This document shows positions 51,201 to 60,382 of a DNA stretch of 64,000 nucleotides, piece by piece. Location: NCBI RefSeq assembly GCF_009846885.1, contig NZ_WUWM01000012.1, positions 119,763-183,762 on the forward strand, in the 5' to 3' direction. Origin of the DNA: Paenibacillus puerhi (GTDB lineage Bacteria > Bacillota > Bacilli > Paenibacillales > NBRC-103111). The notes beneath the pieces were generated by a model. It ran no database searches. It was not told where the DNA came from and saw only the letters and a list, made by a program, of their open reading frames with translations. Numbering within the stretch: position 1 is the first letter of the stretch; the number at the start of each line of letters is the position of its first letter. The position numbers were made by a program, and so were the translations under genes.

Positions 51201-52370
51201 TCAATCCATCGCTTTCGTAATGTTGTTGTAGATCAGACCTGTTTCGGTCAGCTCGCTGTGAACCTTGATATCGAACTTGGCCGTTTTTAGGGGCTGCGGC
51301 CATGATTTTTCGTATTTTTCTTTCCAAAGTCGAGGGTAGGTATCCCGGACATATTGGCCAAGCTGTGCAGAATCCGTTTCTTTTTCCTGCATGCGCTTAA
51401 AGGCTTCTTCGATGCACTGCCGAATGTAGGCGGATAGCTTCTCTTCGATTTCGGAAATTTTTCTGGGCTGACTGAAGTCGTAAAATTTGCTGCTTTCCAA
51501 AACCTTGGCTTTCGTTTCAATGTTGATATGGAAGCTAAGCTGCTCGTCTTTCAGTCTGGCCTTGATAGAAGTGTCGGTGTCGAACATCTTTATATCGAAA
51601 TACTGTCCTTCCGTTTGCAGCATAGTGGAGAGGTTGATGCTGCCGGGCCTCAACAAGGTTAACCCGGCAGCTTCCCGTTCCTCGAAGATGCCGACGAGCT
51701 TGTCTCTCTTGAATTGACCGTAGCCCAGCACCTCAATTTCCTTCGAGCTTTTGAGTCCCTTGGAGGATTCCTTCACCCCCATATGGATGGCGACAGGATC
51801 GCTTCCCGGCATACTTAGCGCGAGCGCAAAGTCCTTCAGATTCAGATCCGTGACCATTCTCGATTTGGCCAGTTCCCGTATAGCCTCGGAGGGGAACCGC
51901 TCGAACTGTGGAGTGGCCTGCAGCAATTCATAGGCATTGCCCTTGGTTATGATGAAATAGGTCGTCATCCGGCTTTCGGGAGAGCGCGGAGTCCCATCGA
52001 AGATGTCCAGCACGCCTCTCTCCCGCGCTGCGCTTTCGCCGACCAGCACCGTACGGCGGTGAGCCAGCGTCATCCGGCGGGCCATCCGTTTTTGCAGCTT
52101 GGCTTGAGCTTCCCGGAAGGTTTTTCCGGTTTCGGAATCCAGGTAATAGCTTTTGTTTCCGCCCGAAACGGTACCGCCCCCGCCTCCCGAGGCTCCCCCC
52201 ATGGACCCGGGCAGCGGCAGCATCACCGTATAGCGGACGCTGCCGTCCTTCTCCAGATCGATCGCTGTAGATAGAATAAAGGCCAAATCATTAATTTCTG
52301 TCCGGTCCCAACAGCCGGACAGCAGCAGCAGTGCAGCCGCTGCCAGACCTAGCCGCCTGATGGCCGTCAT
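51201..52370 (-). CDS. Spore germination receptor subunit C (Ger(x)C lipoprotein)
   Basis: Lipoprotein of 389 residues. The signal LGLAAAALLLLSGCWDRTEI has the lipobox LLSGC at about residue 18-22, followed by the Ger(x)C hallmark CWDRTEINDLAF. Other family stretches are TYFIITKGNAYELLQATPQF, and the C-terminal helical domain with SAYIRQCIEEAFKRM. A glycine-rich insert is at about residues 60-72. AAGGAGG before the ATG, whose A is the last base of the gerA-type stop (TGATG). Confidence 0.93.
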   Translation of the reverse strand: MTAIRRLGLAAAALLLLSGCWDRTEINDLAFILSTAIDLEKDGSVRYTVMLPLPGSMGGASGGGGGTVSGGNKSYYLDSETGKTFREAQAKLQKRMARRMTLAHRRTVLVGESAARERGVLDIFDGTPRSPESRMTTYFIITKGNAYELLQATPQFERFPSEAIRELAKSRMVTDLNLKDFALALSMPGSDPVAIHMGVKESSKGLKSSKEIEVLGYGQFKRDKLVGIFEEREAAGLTLLRPGSINLSTMLQTEGQYFDIKMFDTDTSIKARLKDEQLSFHINIETKAKVLESSKFYDFSQPRKISEIEEKLSAYIRQCIEEAFKRMQEKETDSAQLGQYVRDTYPRLWKEKYEKSWPQPLKTAKFDIKVHSELTETGLIYNNITKAMD

Positions 52371-54034
52371 CAAGATTCCTCCTTATCCTGTTTATCCTTA
52401 TCTGAATGATCCTGTTGGTTCTTCTTGTCTCCATCATCGTCATGAGAGATGGTTATGCCGCGCTGACCGGATTGCTGCATGATTTCGTCCGGCAAAGCAT
52501 TGCTCATCCTCGTATGCTCCTGGACCGGCATGAAAGCGGGTCGCTCCTTCAGCGCCCACAACGGGGCGCGGATCAGGATATCGTTCATATTTGATCCGGT
52601 GAGCGGAGCAAGCGGGGACAAGTAAGGAATGCCGAATGAGCGCAGGCTGGCCATATGGCCGATGATCAGCATCAGAGCCGTCAATATTCCATAGATGCCG
52701 AACAGCGATGCCGCGATGATGATGGGGAAACGCAGCATTCGGATCGCGATGGCTCCATTGAACCGGGGGATCGTAAATGAAGCGATCCCGGTAATCGAAA
52801 CTACGATAACCATCGGGGCCGACACGATCCCGGCCTGCACGGACGCCTGTCCGACGACGAGAGCTCCGAGAATGGAGACGGCGGAGCCGATCGTTTTGGG
52901 AAGCCGGATGCCGGCCTCGCGAAGCGCCTCGAAGGTAATTTCCATGATCAGCACCTCCACAACAGCGGGAAAAGGAATAGCTTCCCTGGCAGCTGCTATC
53001 GATAGAAGAAGGGACGTCGGCAGCAGATCCTGGTGGTAAGTGGTGACGGCGACATACATGCCAGGCGTGAGCAGGGATAAAAAGAGCAGCAGGTAACGCA
53101 GCCATCGGATCAGCGTGGAGATCTGGAAGCGCTCGTAGTAATCCTCGCTGGTCTGAAGGATTTCGGTAAAGACAAAGGGCACCAGCAGAACGAAAGGCGT
53201 CCCGTCCACGATGATTCCTATGCGGCCTTGCAGCAAGGCGGCCGCGACCATATCCGGCCGCTCCGTATATTGAACCTGGGGGAACGGCGAATAAGCCGAG
53301 TCCTGAATAAATTCCTCTATATAACCCGATTCGAGTACCGCATCGATATCAATCTTCTGCAGCCGCCGCATGACTTCCTCGACCATGGCCGGATCGGCAA
53401 TATCCTGCAGATAAGTCACTACGACATTCGTATTGCTTTCCCGCCCGATAATCAGCGGCTTCATCTTCAGATGCGGCGTCTTTAGCTTGCGTCGGATCAT
53501 CGACGTATTGGTCCGAATATTCTCGACAAAGCCTTCGCGCGGGCCGCGTACGACGGATTCGGTCTCCGGCTCGTTGATTGAGCGTTTTTCCATGCCGCGG
53601 ACGCCCATCAGCAGCGCCTTATTGTTATGCTCCACGATCAATCCGGTATCGCCGCCAAGCACGGAGAGCAGCAGATCGCCGTAATTGTCCACCTTCTCGA
53701 TCTGCGATACGGGCAGCACCGACTCCGATATTTCGTCGATAAATCGCTCCCCGCCCTCGAGAATCATCAAGGCTTTCATCGCTTCGTTCACTTCTTCCGT
53801 TTTGGCCATGCCGTCGACGAAGAACAGAATAGCCCGTACGCTTTGCTGCAGCTGCAGATCGCGAACGACAAAGTCGGAGCAGTTATCGAATAATTCTTTC
53901 ACATACTGCCGGTTGTCATCGAGTTCCATAGAGATCGGAACCTTGCGCAGTTCATCAACGAACCGGTAATCCCGGTTGAGCATGTTAGGCTCCTTCTTAT
54001 CCTTGCCTTGTTTGCTTCGGCCTCTTTTGAGCAT
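52370..54034 (-). CDS. Spore germination receptor subunit A (GerA family)
   Basis: Inner-membrane protein of 554 residues. N-terminal soluble part of about 280 residues with SVRAILFFVDGMAKTEEVNE, and GLIVEHNNKALLMGVRGMEK; then five to six membrane segments with the family core LPTSLLLSIAAAREAIPFPA, VEVLIMEITFEALREAGIRL and IGSAVSILGALVVGQASVQA. The last 35 residues are very acidic and lysine-rich. AAGGAGG ten bases before the ATG. First gene of the receptor operon; a weak sigma-G-like pair lies at 54124-54154. Confidence 0.94.
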   Translation of the reverse strand: MLKRGRSKQGKDKKEPNMLNRDYRFVDELRKVPISMELDDNRQYVKELFDNCSDFVVRDLQLQQSVRAILFFVDGMAKTEEVNEAMKALMILEGGERFIDEISESVLPVSQIEKVDNYGDLLLSVLGGDTGLIVEHNNKALLMGVRGMEKRSINEPETESVVRGPREGFVENIRTNTSMIRRKLKTPHLKMKPLIIGRESNTNVVVTYLQDIADPAMVEEVMRRLQKIDIDAVLESGYIEEFIQDSAYSPFPQVQYTERPDMVAAALLQGRIGIIVDGTPFVLLVPFVFTEILQTSEDYYERFQISTLIRWLRYLLLFLSLLTPGMYVAVTTYHQDLLPTSLLLSIAAAREAIPFPAVVEVLIMEITFEALREAGIRLPKTIGSAVSILGALVVGQASVQAGIVSAPMVIVVSITGIASFTIPRFNGAIAIRMLRFPIIIAASLFGIYGILTALMLIIGHMASLRSFGIPYLSPLAPLTGSNMNDILIRAPLWALKERPAFMPVQEHTRMSNALPDEIMQQSGQRGITISHDDDGDKKNQQDHSDKDKQDKEES

Positions 54035-54257
54035 GCGCTGCCATCCTCCTTCCGCCCTTGTTCCTGCACGCCCCGGTCACTCCGGTTGGCATCTCCCGCC
54101 TATTTTGGCTTCAAACGCCAAAAATTATGTCAGCATGCCGGCGGAAACTATCAAATAGGCAAAAGAACAAGCCCGCGGCGTCCGAATAGCCCGGACGAGA
54201 CTGGTTAAAGCTAGCAAAGAGAAAAGCAGGCCTGTGTACTCGGGGAGGGGATGTACC

Positions 54258-55688
54258 TTGCTGTGGCTCGTCATGGCGCTCGTGTTGTTTATATTGCAAA
54301 TATTGACGATTTTGCTTGTGGAGGTTCGTCATCCATCCAAGGCGATGGCTTGGCTTTTCATTTTGTTTATCGTTCCGGTCATAGGGTTTGCCGTGTATTA
54401 TTTTCTGGCCAGGGATTACAAGCACCGCAAGAAGGTGAGGCGCATCGGCCGCAGGCATGTACACGACCTTCAAGAATACGGCAAGAAGCAGAAGGCCCAG
54501 CACTTGGGGATTGACGAGGAGCGGATCCAGGGATGGAGGTCAGAGCCGCGGCTGTTTGCGCTACTGAACAATATTCCCGGCTCGCTGATTACGATGCGCA
54601 ATGAAGTGAGCGTGCTGACCAACGCTTCGGAGACCTATCCGGCTATGCTGGCTGCCATGGAACAGGCGAAGCACTACATTCATTTCGAATTTTACACGAT
54701 ACGTCATGACAAGGCGGGGCGCTTGTTCCAGGAGGTGCTCATGCGCAAAGCGCGAGAGGGTGTTAAGGTACGCTGTCTCTTCGACGGAATCGGCAGCTAT
54801 CAGCTGAGCGAGAGGTTTGTTGCGGAATTAAAGCAGGCCGGCTGCGAGGTGCACCTCTTCCTTCCTGCACTTATTGCTTTTTTCGACAAGCGGATCAATT
54901 ATCGCAATCATCGGAAAATCCTCGTAGTCGACGGTAAGATAGGGTATCTCGGAGGAATCAATATCGGCGACGAATATTTGGGCGGCGATCCGAAGCTGGG
55001 CTTCTGGCGCGATACGCATCTGGAGCTGGAGGGGGATGCGGTGTATTCGCTGCAGCATACCTTTTTAACCGACTGGCATTTTGCCAGCGGGCAGCGTTTG
55101 GCGGACTCGTCCCTATTCCCCGAGCATGATTGCAGCGGGACCAAGCCGGTTCAGGTACTCTCAAGCGGCCCGGATGCTCATTGGGATGCGATGCTGGAGA
55201 TGTATTTCGGGGCGATTACCGCGGCCAAGAAGCGGATCTACATTACGACGCCTTATTTTATCCCGGATCCAAGCATCTCCATGGGTTTGAAAACTGCGGC
55301 GCTCAGCGGGGTGGATGTTCGTATCATCTTTCCCGAGAAGTCGGACTCCCGGATTGTGAACTACGCCTCGCGCAGCTATATGGAGGATCTGATGACGGCT
55401 GGCGTCCGGTTCTATGCTTACCGGAATGGGTTTATTCATGCGAAGGTGATGCTTATCGATCATTTGCTGGCAACGATAGGCACCACCAACATGGATATGC
55501 GCAGCTTCTACAGCAATTTCGAGCTCAATGCAGTTATGTTCGACAAGGCTACGCTGCAACGGATTGAATCGGATTTTATCCAGGATTTGAAAGCCAGCAC
55601 CGAGGTCAAGCTGGCTCAGTTCGAGCAGCGCTCCAAGACCCAGCGGATGAAGGAGGTCGCCGGAAGATTGCTGTCGCCATTGATGTAA
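54258..55688 (+). CDS. cls: Cardiolipin synthase
   Basis: Phospholipase D-type membrane enzyme of 476 residues that joins two phosphatidylglycerol molecules to cardiolipin. Two membrane segments lie in the first 55 residues (LWLVMALVLFILQILTILLV, AMAWLFILFIVPVIGFAVYY). Two HKD motifs: NYRNHRKILVVDGKIGYLGG at about 217 and GFIHAKVMLIDHLLATIGTT at about 395. TTG at 54258 is seven bases after GGGGAGGGG; a GTG at 54234 lacks one. Divergent from the germination operon, convergent with the polymerase-domain gene. Confidence 0.94.
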   Translation: MLWLVMALVLFILQILTILLVEVRHPSKAMAWLFILFIVPVIGFAVYYFLARDYKHRKKVRRIGRRHVHDLQEYGKKQKAQHLGIDEERIQGWRSEPRLFALLNNIPGSLITMRNEVSVLTNASETYPAMLAAMEQAKHYIHFEFYTIRHDKAGRLFQEVLMRKAREGVKVRCLFDGIGSYQLSERFVAELKQAGCEVHLFLPALIAFFDKRINYRNHRKILVVDGKIGYLGGINIGDEYLGGDPKLGFWRDTHLELEGDAVYSLQHTFLTDWHFASGQRLADSSLFPEHDCSGTKPVQVLSSGPDAHWDAMLEMYFGAITAAKKRIYITTPYFIPDPSISMGLKTAALSGVDVRIIFPEKSDSRIVNYASRSYMEDLMTAGVRFYAYRNGFIHAKVMLIDHLLATIGTTNMDMRSFYSNFELNAVMFDKATLQRIESDFIQDLKASTEVKLAQFEQRSKTQRMKEVAGRLLSPLM

Positions 55689-55715
55689 CGCGCTGACAGC
55701 CTTCTTCTTTGTTGC

Positions 55716-56630
55716 TCAGCTGTCTGGAAGGAAGGAGAGCACAGGATCCAGATTTTGCGGAGGCAGCGCTGCGATCAGATCCCCCTTCTGCCGGATTCTT
55801 GCGATCACGTTAAGCAGATTGAACTCTCGCGGATCGCAGCCAAGCGCCACCTCATCCCATGTCAGAGGCGTGGACACGCTGGCAGCTTGTCTTGCTCTTG
55901 GCGTATAAGGGGCGGATAAGGTCTTTCCGTACCAATGCTGCAAATAATCGATATAAATGAGCGTGCCGCGGTCTTTCTTCAACCGTTCGATGGTAAACAG
56001 CCGGGGGTGCTTCTGTACCGCGTAGCGGGCGACGAAAGACCCGATCCGACGAAGCTCCTCGAAGGTATAGCCTCTCTCCGCGGCAATCGGCACATAAATC
56101 TGTACGCCGGTAGCCCCCGATGTTTTGGGAACGGAGCGGATGTTCATACGATCCAGAATTTCGCCAAGGATTCCAGCCGCCTCCATAATACGAGGCTCCG
56201 GATCGAGGCTGGGATCGATATCAATCAGCCATTCGACCGGCTTGTCGCTCCCAATGCGATGGAAGGACGGATGGAATTCCAGCGCTGCCAGATTGCCCAG
56301 CCACAGCAGGGTAGGCAGCGAGTCGAGATGAACGTAGCGAATCCCGTCGAGCTCCGCCGTATGCACAAAGGAAGGGAGCGGCTCCGGCGCATTTTTCTGG
56401 TAGAATGATTTGTCGTTCCAACCGTGAGGGTAGCGGATCGTCGTCAGATAACGGTCGCGGCAGTACGTCAGCAGGTAGGGAGAGAGCTGGGCCAGCTTTT
56501 CCAGGTACATCGCCTTCGTGATGCCTTGCTCCGGCCAAAGCGGCTTGTCCGGATTCGTAACCGTCAATTCATGGCCTTCGATGATGACCGTGCCTTTGGT
56601 TGCCGTATGTTTTTTCGTGTAAGAGCCCAT
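55716..56630 (-). CDS. LigD-type polymerase/primase domain protein (NHEJ)
   Basis: Stand-alone PolDom of 304 residues, the archaeo-eukaryotic primase-like part of LigD. Motifs: LTVTNPDKPLWPEQGITKAM at the N terminus, ALEFHPSFHR, the metal-binding acidic pair in LIDIDPSLDPEP (about 137-148) and TSGATGVQIYVPI. It fills gaps with ribonucleotides during end joining. In this last motif a Gln stands where mycobacterial LigD has His. Here the domain is separate from the ligase, encoded divergently 126 bases away. GGAGGAG before the ATG. Confidence 0.92.
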   Translation of the reverse strand: MGSYTKKHTATKGTVIIEGHELTVTNPDKPLWPEQGITKAMYLEKLAQLSPYLLTYCRDRYLTTIRYPHGWNDKSFYQKNAPEPLPSFVHTAELDGIRYVHLDSLPTLLWLGNLAALEFHPSFHRIGSDKPVEWLIDIDPSLDPEPRIMEAAGILGEILDRMNIRSVPKTSGATGVQIYVPIAAERGYTFEELRRIGSFVARYAVQKHPRLFTIERLKKDRGTLIYIDYLQHWYGKTLSAPYTPRARQAASVSTPLTWDEVALGCDPREFNLLNVIARIRQKGDLIAALPPQNLDPVLSFLPDS

Positions 56631-56756
56631 TTCATTTCTCCTCCTAGCTTTGGGTATACAATGATCTGCCGGATATGGACAAGCTTAGAGTAGCTTAGAG
56701 ACAGGGAGCCCGAAGATTCCCTATGTACAGGTAAAGTAGAAAGGAGGCTGAGGTCC

Positions 56757-57704
56757 ATGGAGCTGGAGCCTGTTATTCCGTTCGAACCGATCAGCGCGAG
56801 CAGCTTCCCGCAAGGGGATAATTGGGTTGCCCAGATCAAGTGGGATGGAGTTAGAATGCTTACGTATAAGGATAGCTCCGGGGTGAAGCTGATCAATCGA
56901 AGGCTAAACGAGAGGACGCTGCAGTATCCGGAGCTGCAGACCTCCTCCCGCTATTGTTCCGCTTCCTCCTTCATTCTGGACGGGGAGCTGATCGCGTTCG
57001 ATCGGGACCGCCCTTCCTTCCACGAGATTATGAGACGCGACGCGCTGAAGCGCAGCTCCTCCATCGAGCGGGTGTCCCGCGAGGTGCCCGTGACCTACAT
57101 GATTTTCGATCTTCTTTATTATGACGGGAACTGGGTGACGGACCGCCCTCTTGCCGAAAGACAGCGGCTGCTGACGGAGCTGGTTCTTCCACAGCCTGAC
57201 GTTCAGCTCGTCCAAAATTATACCGATGCCGAAGCCTTGCTGGCCGTCATGGCCCGGCATCGGATGGAGGGCGTCGTCTGCAAAGATCTGGCCAGCGCTT
57301 ACGCGCCGGGCGGCAAGGACAAACGCTGGCAGAAGCGTAAGATTATGCATGATCTTTACGCCGCTATCGGCGGCGTGACCTATCGCGGCAAGGTGGTCAA
57401 TGCCCTGCTCCTGGGGCTGTACGACGGGAACGGCGACTTTGTCTACATCGGTCATGCCGGAACCGGCAAAGTTAGCGGCCGGGAATGGCAGGAGCTGACC
57501 GAGCGGATCGGACCCCTTATCGTCAGCGAGCGGCCCTTCATCCATGAACCGGAGCGGAGCAAGGATGCGGTGTGGCTCCGGCCCCGGCTCACGGTGAAGG
57601 TGCAATTTCTGGAATGGACTCCCGGAGGGACGATGAGGCATCCCAGTATACAGGCTTTCGCCGAGATTCCGCCCGGCGACTGTACGACAAACCAGTTGGG
57701 CTAG
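56757..57704 (+). CDS. ATP-dependent DNA ligase, LigD-like (NHEJ)
   Basis: Stand-alone ligase of 315 residues. The adenylation lysine is Lys28 in QIKWDGVRML; further nucleotidyltransferase motifs are NRRLNERTLQYPE, FILDGELIAFD, MIFDLLYYDG, MEGVVCKDLASAYAPG and RWQKRKIM. The OB-fold domain follows from about residue 205. It seals breaks held by Ku and processed by the polymerase-domain protein. The ATG follows AAAGGAGG. Convergent with ku, 18 bases apart. Confidence 0.93.
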   Translation: MELEPVIPFEPISASSFPQGDNWVAQIKWDGVRMLTYKDSSGVKLINRRLNERTLQYPELQTSSRYCSASSFILDGELIAFDRDRPSFHEIMRRDALKRSSSIERVSREVPVTYMIFDLLYYDGNWVTDRPLAERQRLLTELVLPQPDVQLVQNYTDAEALLAVMARHRMEGVVCKDLASAYAPGGKDKRWQKRKIMHDLYAAIGGVTYRGKVVNALLLGLYDGNGDFVYIGHAGTGKVSGREWQELTERIGPLIVSERPFIHEPERSKDAVWLRPRLTVKVQFLEWTPGGTMRHPSIQAFAEIPPGDCTTNQLG

Positions 57705-57722
57705 CTTCGCGCTTGCTTAGGG

Positions 57723-58583
57723 TTAGGAGGAGACGGTTTCTTTGGCTTTCCCCTTGGCTTTGCTCTTCGCGCCTGCCGCCGCTTTCTTCGGCTTGGGCGT
57801 CGGCTCGGTCGTTACGGGGCCGACGGCTTCGAGGCTGGCCTGGAGGGCGGACATCAAGTCGATCACATTGGCGCGATGCGGCTCCGGAGCTACGCTCACC
57901 TGCTGACCGGATACCTTAAGATCAATTGCTTCGAGCAGAGCTTCCCGATACGTATCCGTATACTTCTGCGGCTCAAACGGCGTGGACAGCTGGCTGATCA
58001 GCAGCTTGGCCATATCCAGCTCCTTTTCATTCACCTTGCTTTCCTCCGGGAGGTTGGGCACCTGAGCGACAGGACGAATTTCGTCCGGGTAGAAGATCGT
58101 TTCCATCGCCAGGCATCGGTCGATGATCCGGATCGCGGCGAGGCTCGACTTGGAGCGGATCGATACCTTGGCTATGCCGATTTTGCCAGTCTCGCGCATG
58201 GCCTCCAGGAGCAGGCTGTACGCCCCGGAGCCCGTTTCGTTAGGGGACAAATAATACGTTTTGTGAAAGTAGACCGGATCGATATCCGTCAGATCGACAA
58301 AATCCAAAATTTTGATTTCCTTGGTCACCTCTCCGGTAAGCTTCTCCAGCTCGTCCTTCTCGAATAAGACGAAGGCTCCGGGCTCGTACTCGTAGCCGCG
58401 TGCGATTTCCTCCCATTCGACCTCTCTGTCGCAATGCTGGCATTTGCGTACAAAATTAAGCGGCGTACTGCAGACTTTGTGAATCATACGCATCGATATG
58501 TCCTTATCCTCCGTAGCCGAGAACATCTTGACGGGGACATGCACCAGACCGAAGCTGATCGCGCCTTTCCAAACGGTATGCAT
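57723..58583 (-). CDS. ku: Non-homologous end-joining protein Ku
   Basis: DNA-end-binding homodimer of 286 residues. Starts MHTVWKGAISFGLVHVPVKM as bacterial Ku does; KCQHCDREVEWEEIARGYEY, YYLSPNETGSGAYSLLLEAM and KYTDTYREALLEAI are conserved. The last 45 residues form a lysine/alanine tail (KAAAGAKSKAKGKAKET) that usually adds DNA binding. AGGAGG before the ATG. Forms with the two genes to its left a complete split NHEJ set, useful to a spore that repairs breaks before replication. Confidence 0.96.
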   Translation of the reverse strand: MHTVWKGAISFGLVHVPVKMFSATEDKDISMRMIHKVCSTPLNFVRKCQHCDREVEWEEIARGYEYEPGAFVLFEKDELEKLTGEVTKEIKILDFVDLTDIDPVYFHKTYYLSPNETGSGAYSLLLEAMRETGKIGIAKVSIRSKSSLAAIRIIDRCLAMETIFYPDEIRPVAQVPNLPEESKVNEKELDMAKLLISQLSTPFEPQKYTDTYREALLEAIDLKVSGQQVSVAPEPHRANVIDLMSALQASLEAVGPVTTEPTPKPKKAAAGAKSKAKGKAKETVSS

Positions 58584-58802
58584 CGGGCACTTCCTCCTAG
58601 GGTTGTATTTCCGTTAGTATGCCTTGCCGGACCCCTCGTCAGTTCTGGGAACGGTTTCCGCGCAGTCGGCTTTGCGGGCAGAACGTTTCCGGCGCATGGG
58701 ATAGGCTTCCGGTGGGAACGCTAAGCAAGAGGACGAATATCGGGCTTGCACTTGCAAGCTCATCGACCGAATTTCTTACTAGGGTAGAGAGGAGGCAGAA
58801 CT

Positions 58803-59009
58803 ATGAGTGAAATAAGTACATCGGCGAATGCCAATCCGGACGATGCTGCCCACGAGGGGCGGGAGTCGAGCTTTATGGATATCGACCGTATGATCAATGA
58901 AGGCCTTGGTGGAGGAACGGTATCTATGCACAACGGTTTGATCGATGATTCTACGACCGATACGATGGATCATCCGGAGTCTGTGCTTGGCGGAGGTGGT
59001 ACGGAATGA
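58803..59009 (+). CDS. Small acidic protein coupled to sspH
   Basis: Protein of 68 residues, acidic, without a hydrophobic stretch, rich in Asp, Ser, Thr and Gly (FMDIDRMINEGLGGGTVSMH, NGLIDDSTTDTMDHPES). I do not recognise a family. GAGAGGAGG before the ATG. The stop overlaps the sspH start (ATGA), so it is coexpressed with a spore protein and probably acts in sporulation. Confidence 0.75.
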   Translation: MSEISTSANANPDDAAHEGRESSFMDIDRMINEGLGGGTVSMHNGLIDDSTTDTMDHPESVLGGGGTE

Positions 59010-59188
59010 AGGTAGATCGGGCGCTCCAGATTCTTCAGACGGATCACAAAGTCGACGTAGAGCTGAACGGTGTAGCCGTGTGGATCGATAGCGTGGACAC
59101 GGCTAGCCAGACGGCTAAAATTCATGATGAAGACCGTCCTGCGGACGCAAAGGTCGTGCCTGTCGATCAATTGCAGGAAATCGAATAG
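59006..59188 (+). CDS. sspH: Small acid-soluble spore protein H family
   Basis: Spore core protein of 60 residues. MKVDRALQILQTDHKVDVEL, NGVAVWIDSVDTASQTAKIH and VVPVDQLQEIE match the H-type SASP pattern (RAxEIL, V-x-x-NGV-x-V-I, V-P-V-x-x-L). H-type proteins are made in the forespore and degraded or lost on germination; their exact role is minor or unknown. Overlaps the upstream gene by four bases. Confidence 0.9.
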   Translation: MKVDRALQILQTDHKVDVELNGVAVWIDSVDTASQTAKIHDEDRPADAKVVPVDQLQEIE

Positions 59189-59203
59189 CTGCCCCCGTCT
59201 TCC

Positions 59204-59263
59204 TGCTCCGGCTTTCCGGCTGTACCTCCGCTTCTTGCGAGGATGGCCCGGAGAGCTTTTTTG
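59204..59263 (+). terminator. Probable terminator after sspH
   Basis: GCTCCGG pairs with CCGGAG-GC over a 30-base branched loop and TTTTTT follows. Confidence 0.55.
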
Positions 59264-59328
59264 TTGCGGCGAGCGGACAGGAAGGTCTATAATAATGGTC
59301 AAATACTTACGGAGTGGAGGCGGATGCC

Positions 59329-60378
59329 GTGACCCCGGTTGATGAGTTTTCGCTCATCCGCCTACTGACGGGCGGAAAGCAAACGAATGCCTTCCAACAG
59401 GAGGGCGGCGTAGCCGTCGGCATCGGCGACGATGCGGCGGTAGTCAATGTGAATTCTGGCACACAGTTGATTCTGACCTGCGATACGATGACCGAGGAAA
59501 TCCACTTTAAGCGGATTACCATGCCTGATCGGGATGTGGGCTTCAAAGCGATGGCGTCCGCCGTCAGCGACATCGCCGCCATGGGCGGCTTGCCGCGGTT
59601 TGCGCTCATATCGTTGACTGTCCCGGCAGGGAATAATGTAGAACGGGTGCGCAGCATGTACGAGGGCCTGTACGACTGTGCCGGACGATTCGGAATCTCT
59701 ATCGTGGGCGGAGACACGACGTCTTCGGCAGGCGGGATTACCCTTTCGGTCACGGTTATTGGCGAAACGCCCGCAGGGCAAGCGCTGCTTCGCAGCTCGG
59801 CCCAGCCTGGCGATGTCGTATTCGCTACCGGCTATATGGGGCGTTCCGCCGCGGGGCTGGAGTGGCTGCTTCGCCAGAACCTCCCTTCCGAGCAGTGGGA
59901 CGAGTCAGCCGGTTCGGAGCATGCGAAGCTGGTGGAGGCTCACTGCCGTCCCCTTCCGCAGGTGGAAGCGGGGCTGGCGTTGAGCCGATCAGGCGTTTGC
60001 CATGCTCTTAATGACATAAGCGATGGCTTGTCCAGCGAGGTTTGGGAAATTGCGGAGGCGTCGGGGGTCTCCATCGATCTGCTCGAAGAGCGGATCCCGA
60101 TAGCCGAGGAGCTGCGCGCTTATGCCGCAGCCCAGGGCCGGGACCCGCTGGAGTATGTACTGACCGGCGGAGAGGACTACCAACTGCTGGGTACGGCTGC
60201 GGCCGAGCAGGCTTTGGCTCTGCAGCAGGCGCTTGGCGAAGCGGGTATTGCGCTTCATGTGATCGGGCATGTCCATAGCGGTCCTGCCGGCGTCCGGCTT
60301 ATCCGCAGCGGCGGCGATACGTTGACCTTGGAAAGACAAGGGTATAACCATTTTAAGGACCGAAAGGACGGGGAGTAG
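59329..60378 (+). CDS. thiL: Thiamine-monophosphate kinase
   Basis: Makes thiamine diphosphate from thiamine monophosphate and ATP. Protein of 349 residues: FSLIRLLTGG, VGIGDDAAVV at about 30-39, TCDTMTEEIHF, the glycine-rich loop VSDIAAMGGLPRFALISLT and IVGGDTTSS, later ALNDISDGLSSEVWEIA and YVLTGGEDYQLLGT. GTG at 59329 is eight bases after GGAGG; an in-frame GTG at 59314 is less well placed. It begins the thiL-tsaE-tsaB-rimI-tsaD cluster, a common Bacillales order. Confidence 0.94.
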   Translation: MTPVDEFSLIRLLTGGKQTNAFQQEGGVAVGIGDDAAVVNVNSGTQLILTCDTMTEEIHFKRITMPDRDVGFKAMASAVSDIAAMGGLPRFALISLTVPAGNNVERVRSMYEGLYDCAGRFGISIVGGDTTSSAGGITLSVTVIGETPAGQALLRSSAQPGDVVFATGYMGRSAAGLEWLLRQNLPSEQWDESAGSEHAKLVEAHCRPLPQVEAGLALSRSGVCHALNDISDGLSSEVWEIAEASGVSIDLLEERIPIAEELRAYAAAQGRDPLEYVLTGGEDYQLLGTAAAEQALALQQALGEAGIALHVIGHVHSGPAGVRLIRSGGDTLTLERQGYNHFKDRKDGE

Positions 60379-60382
60379 CGGA

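Noticed and set aside
54124..54154. Sigma-G promoter upstream of the germination operon
   Set aside because: Only partial matches at both boxes and 19-base spacing; mentioned but not listed as a feature.
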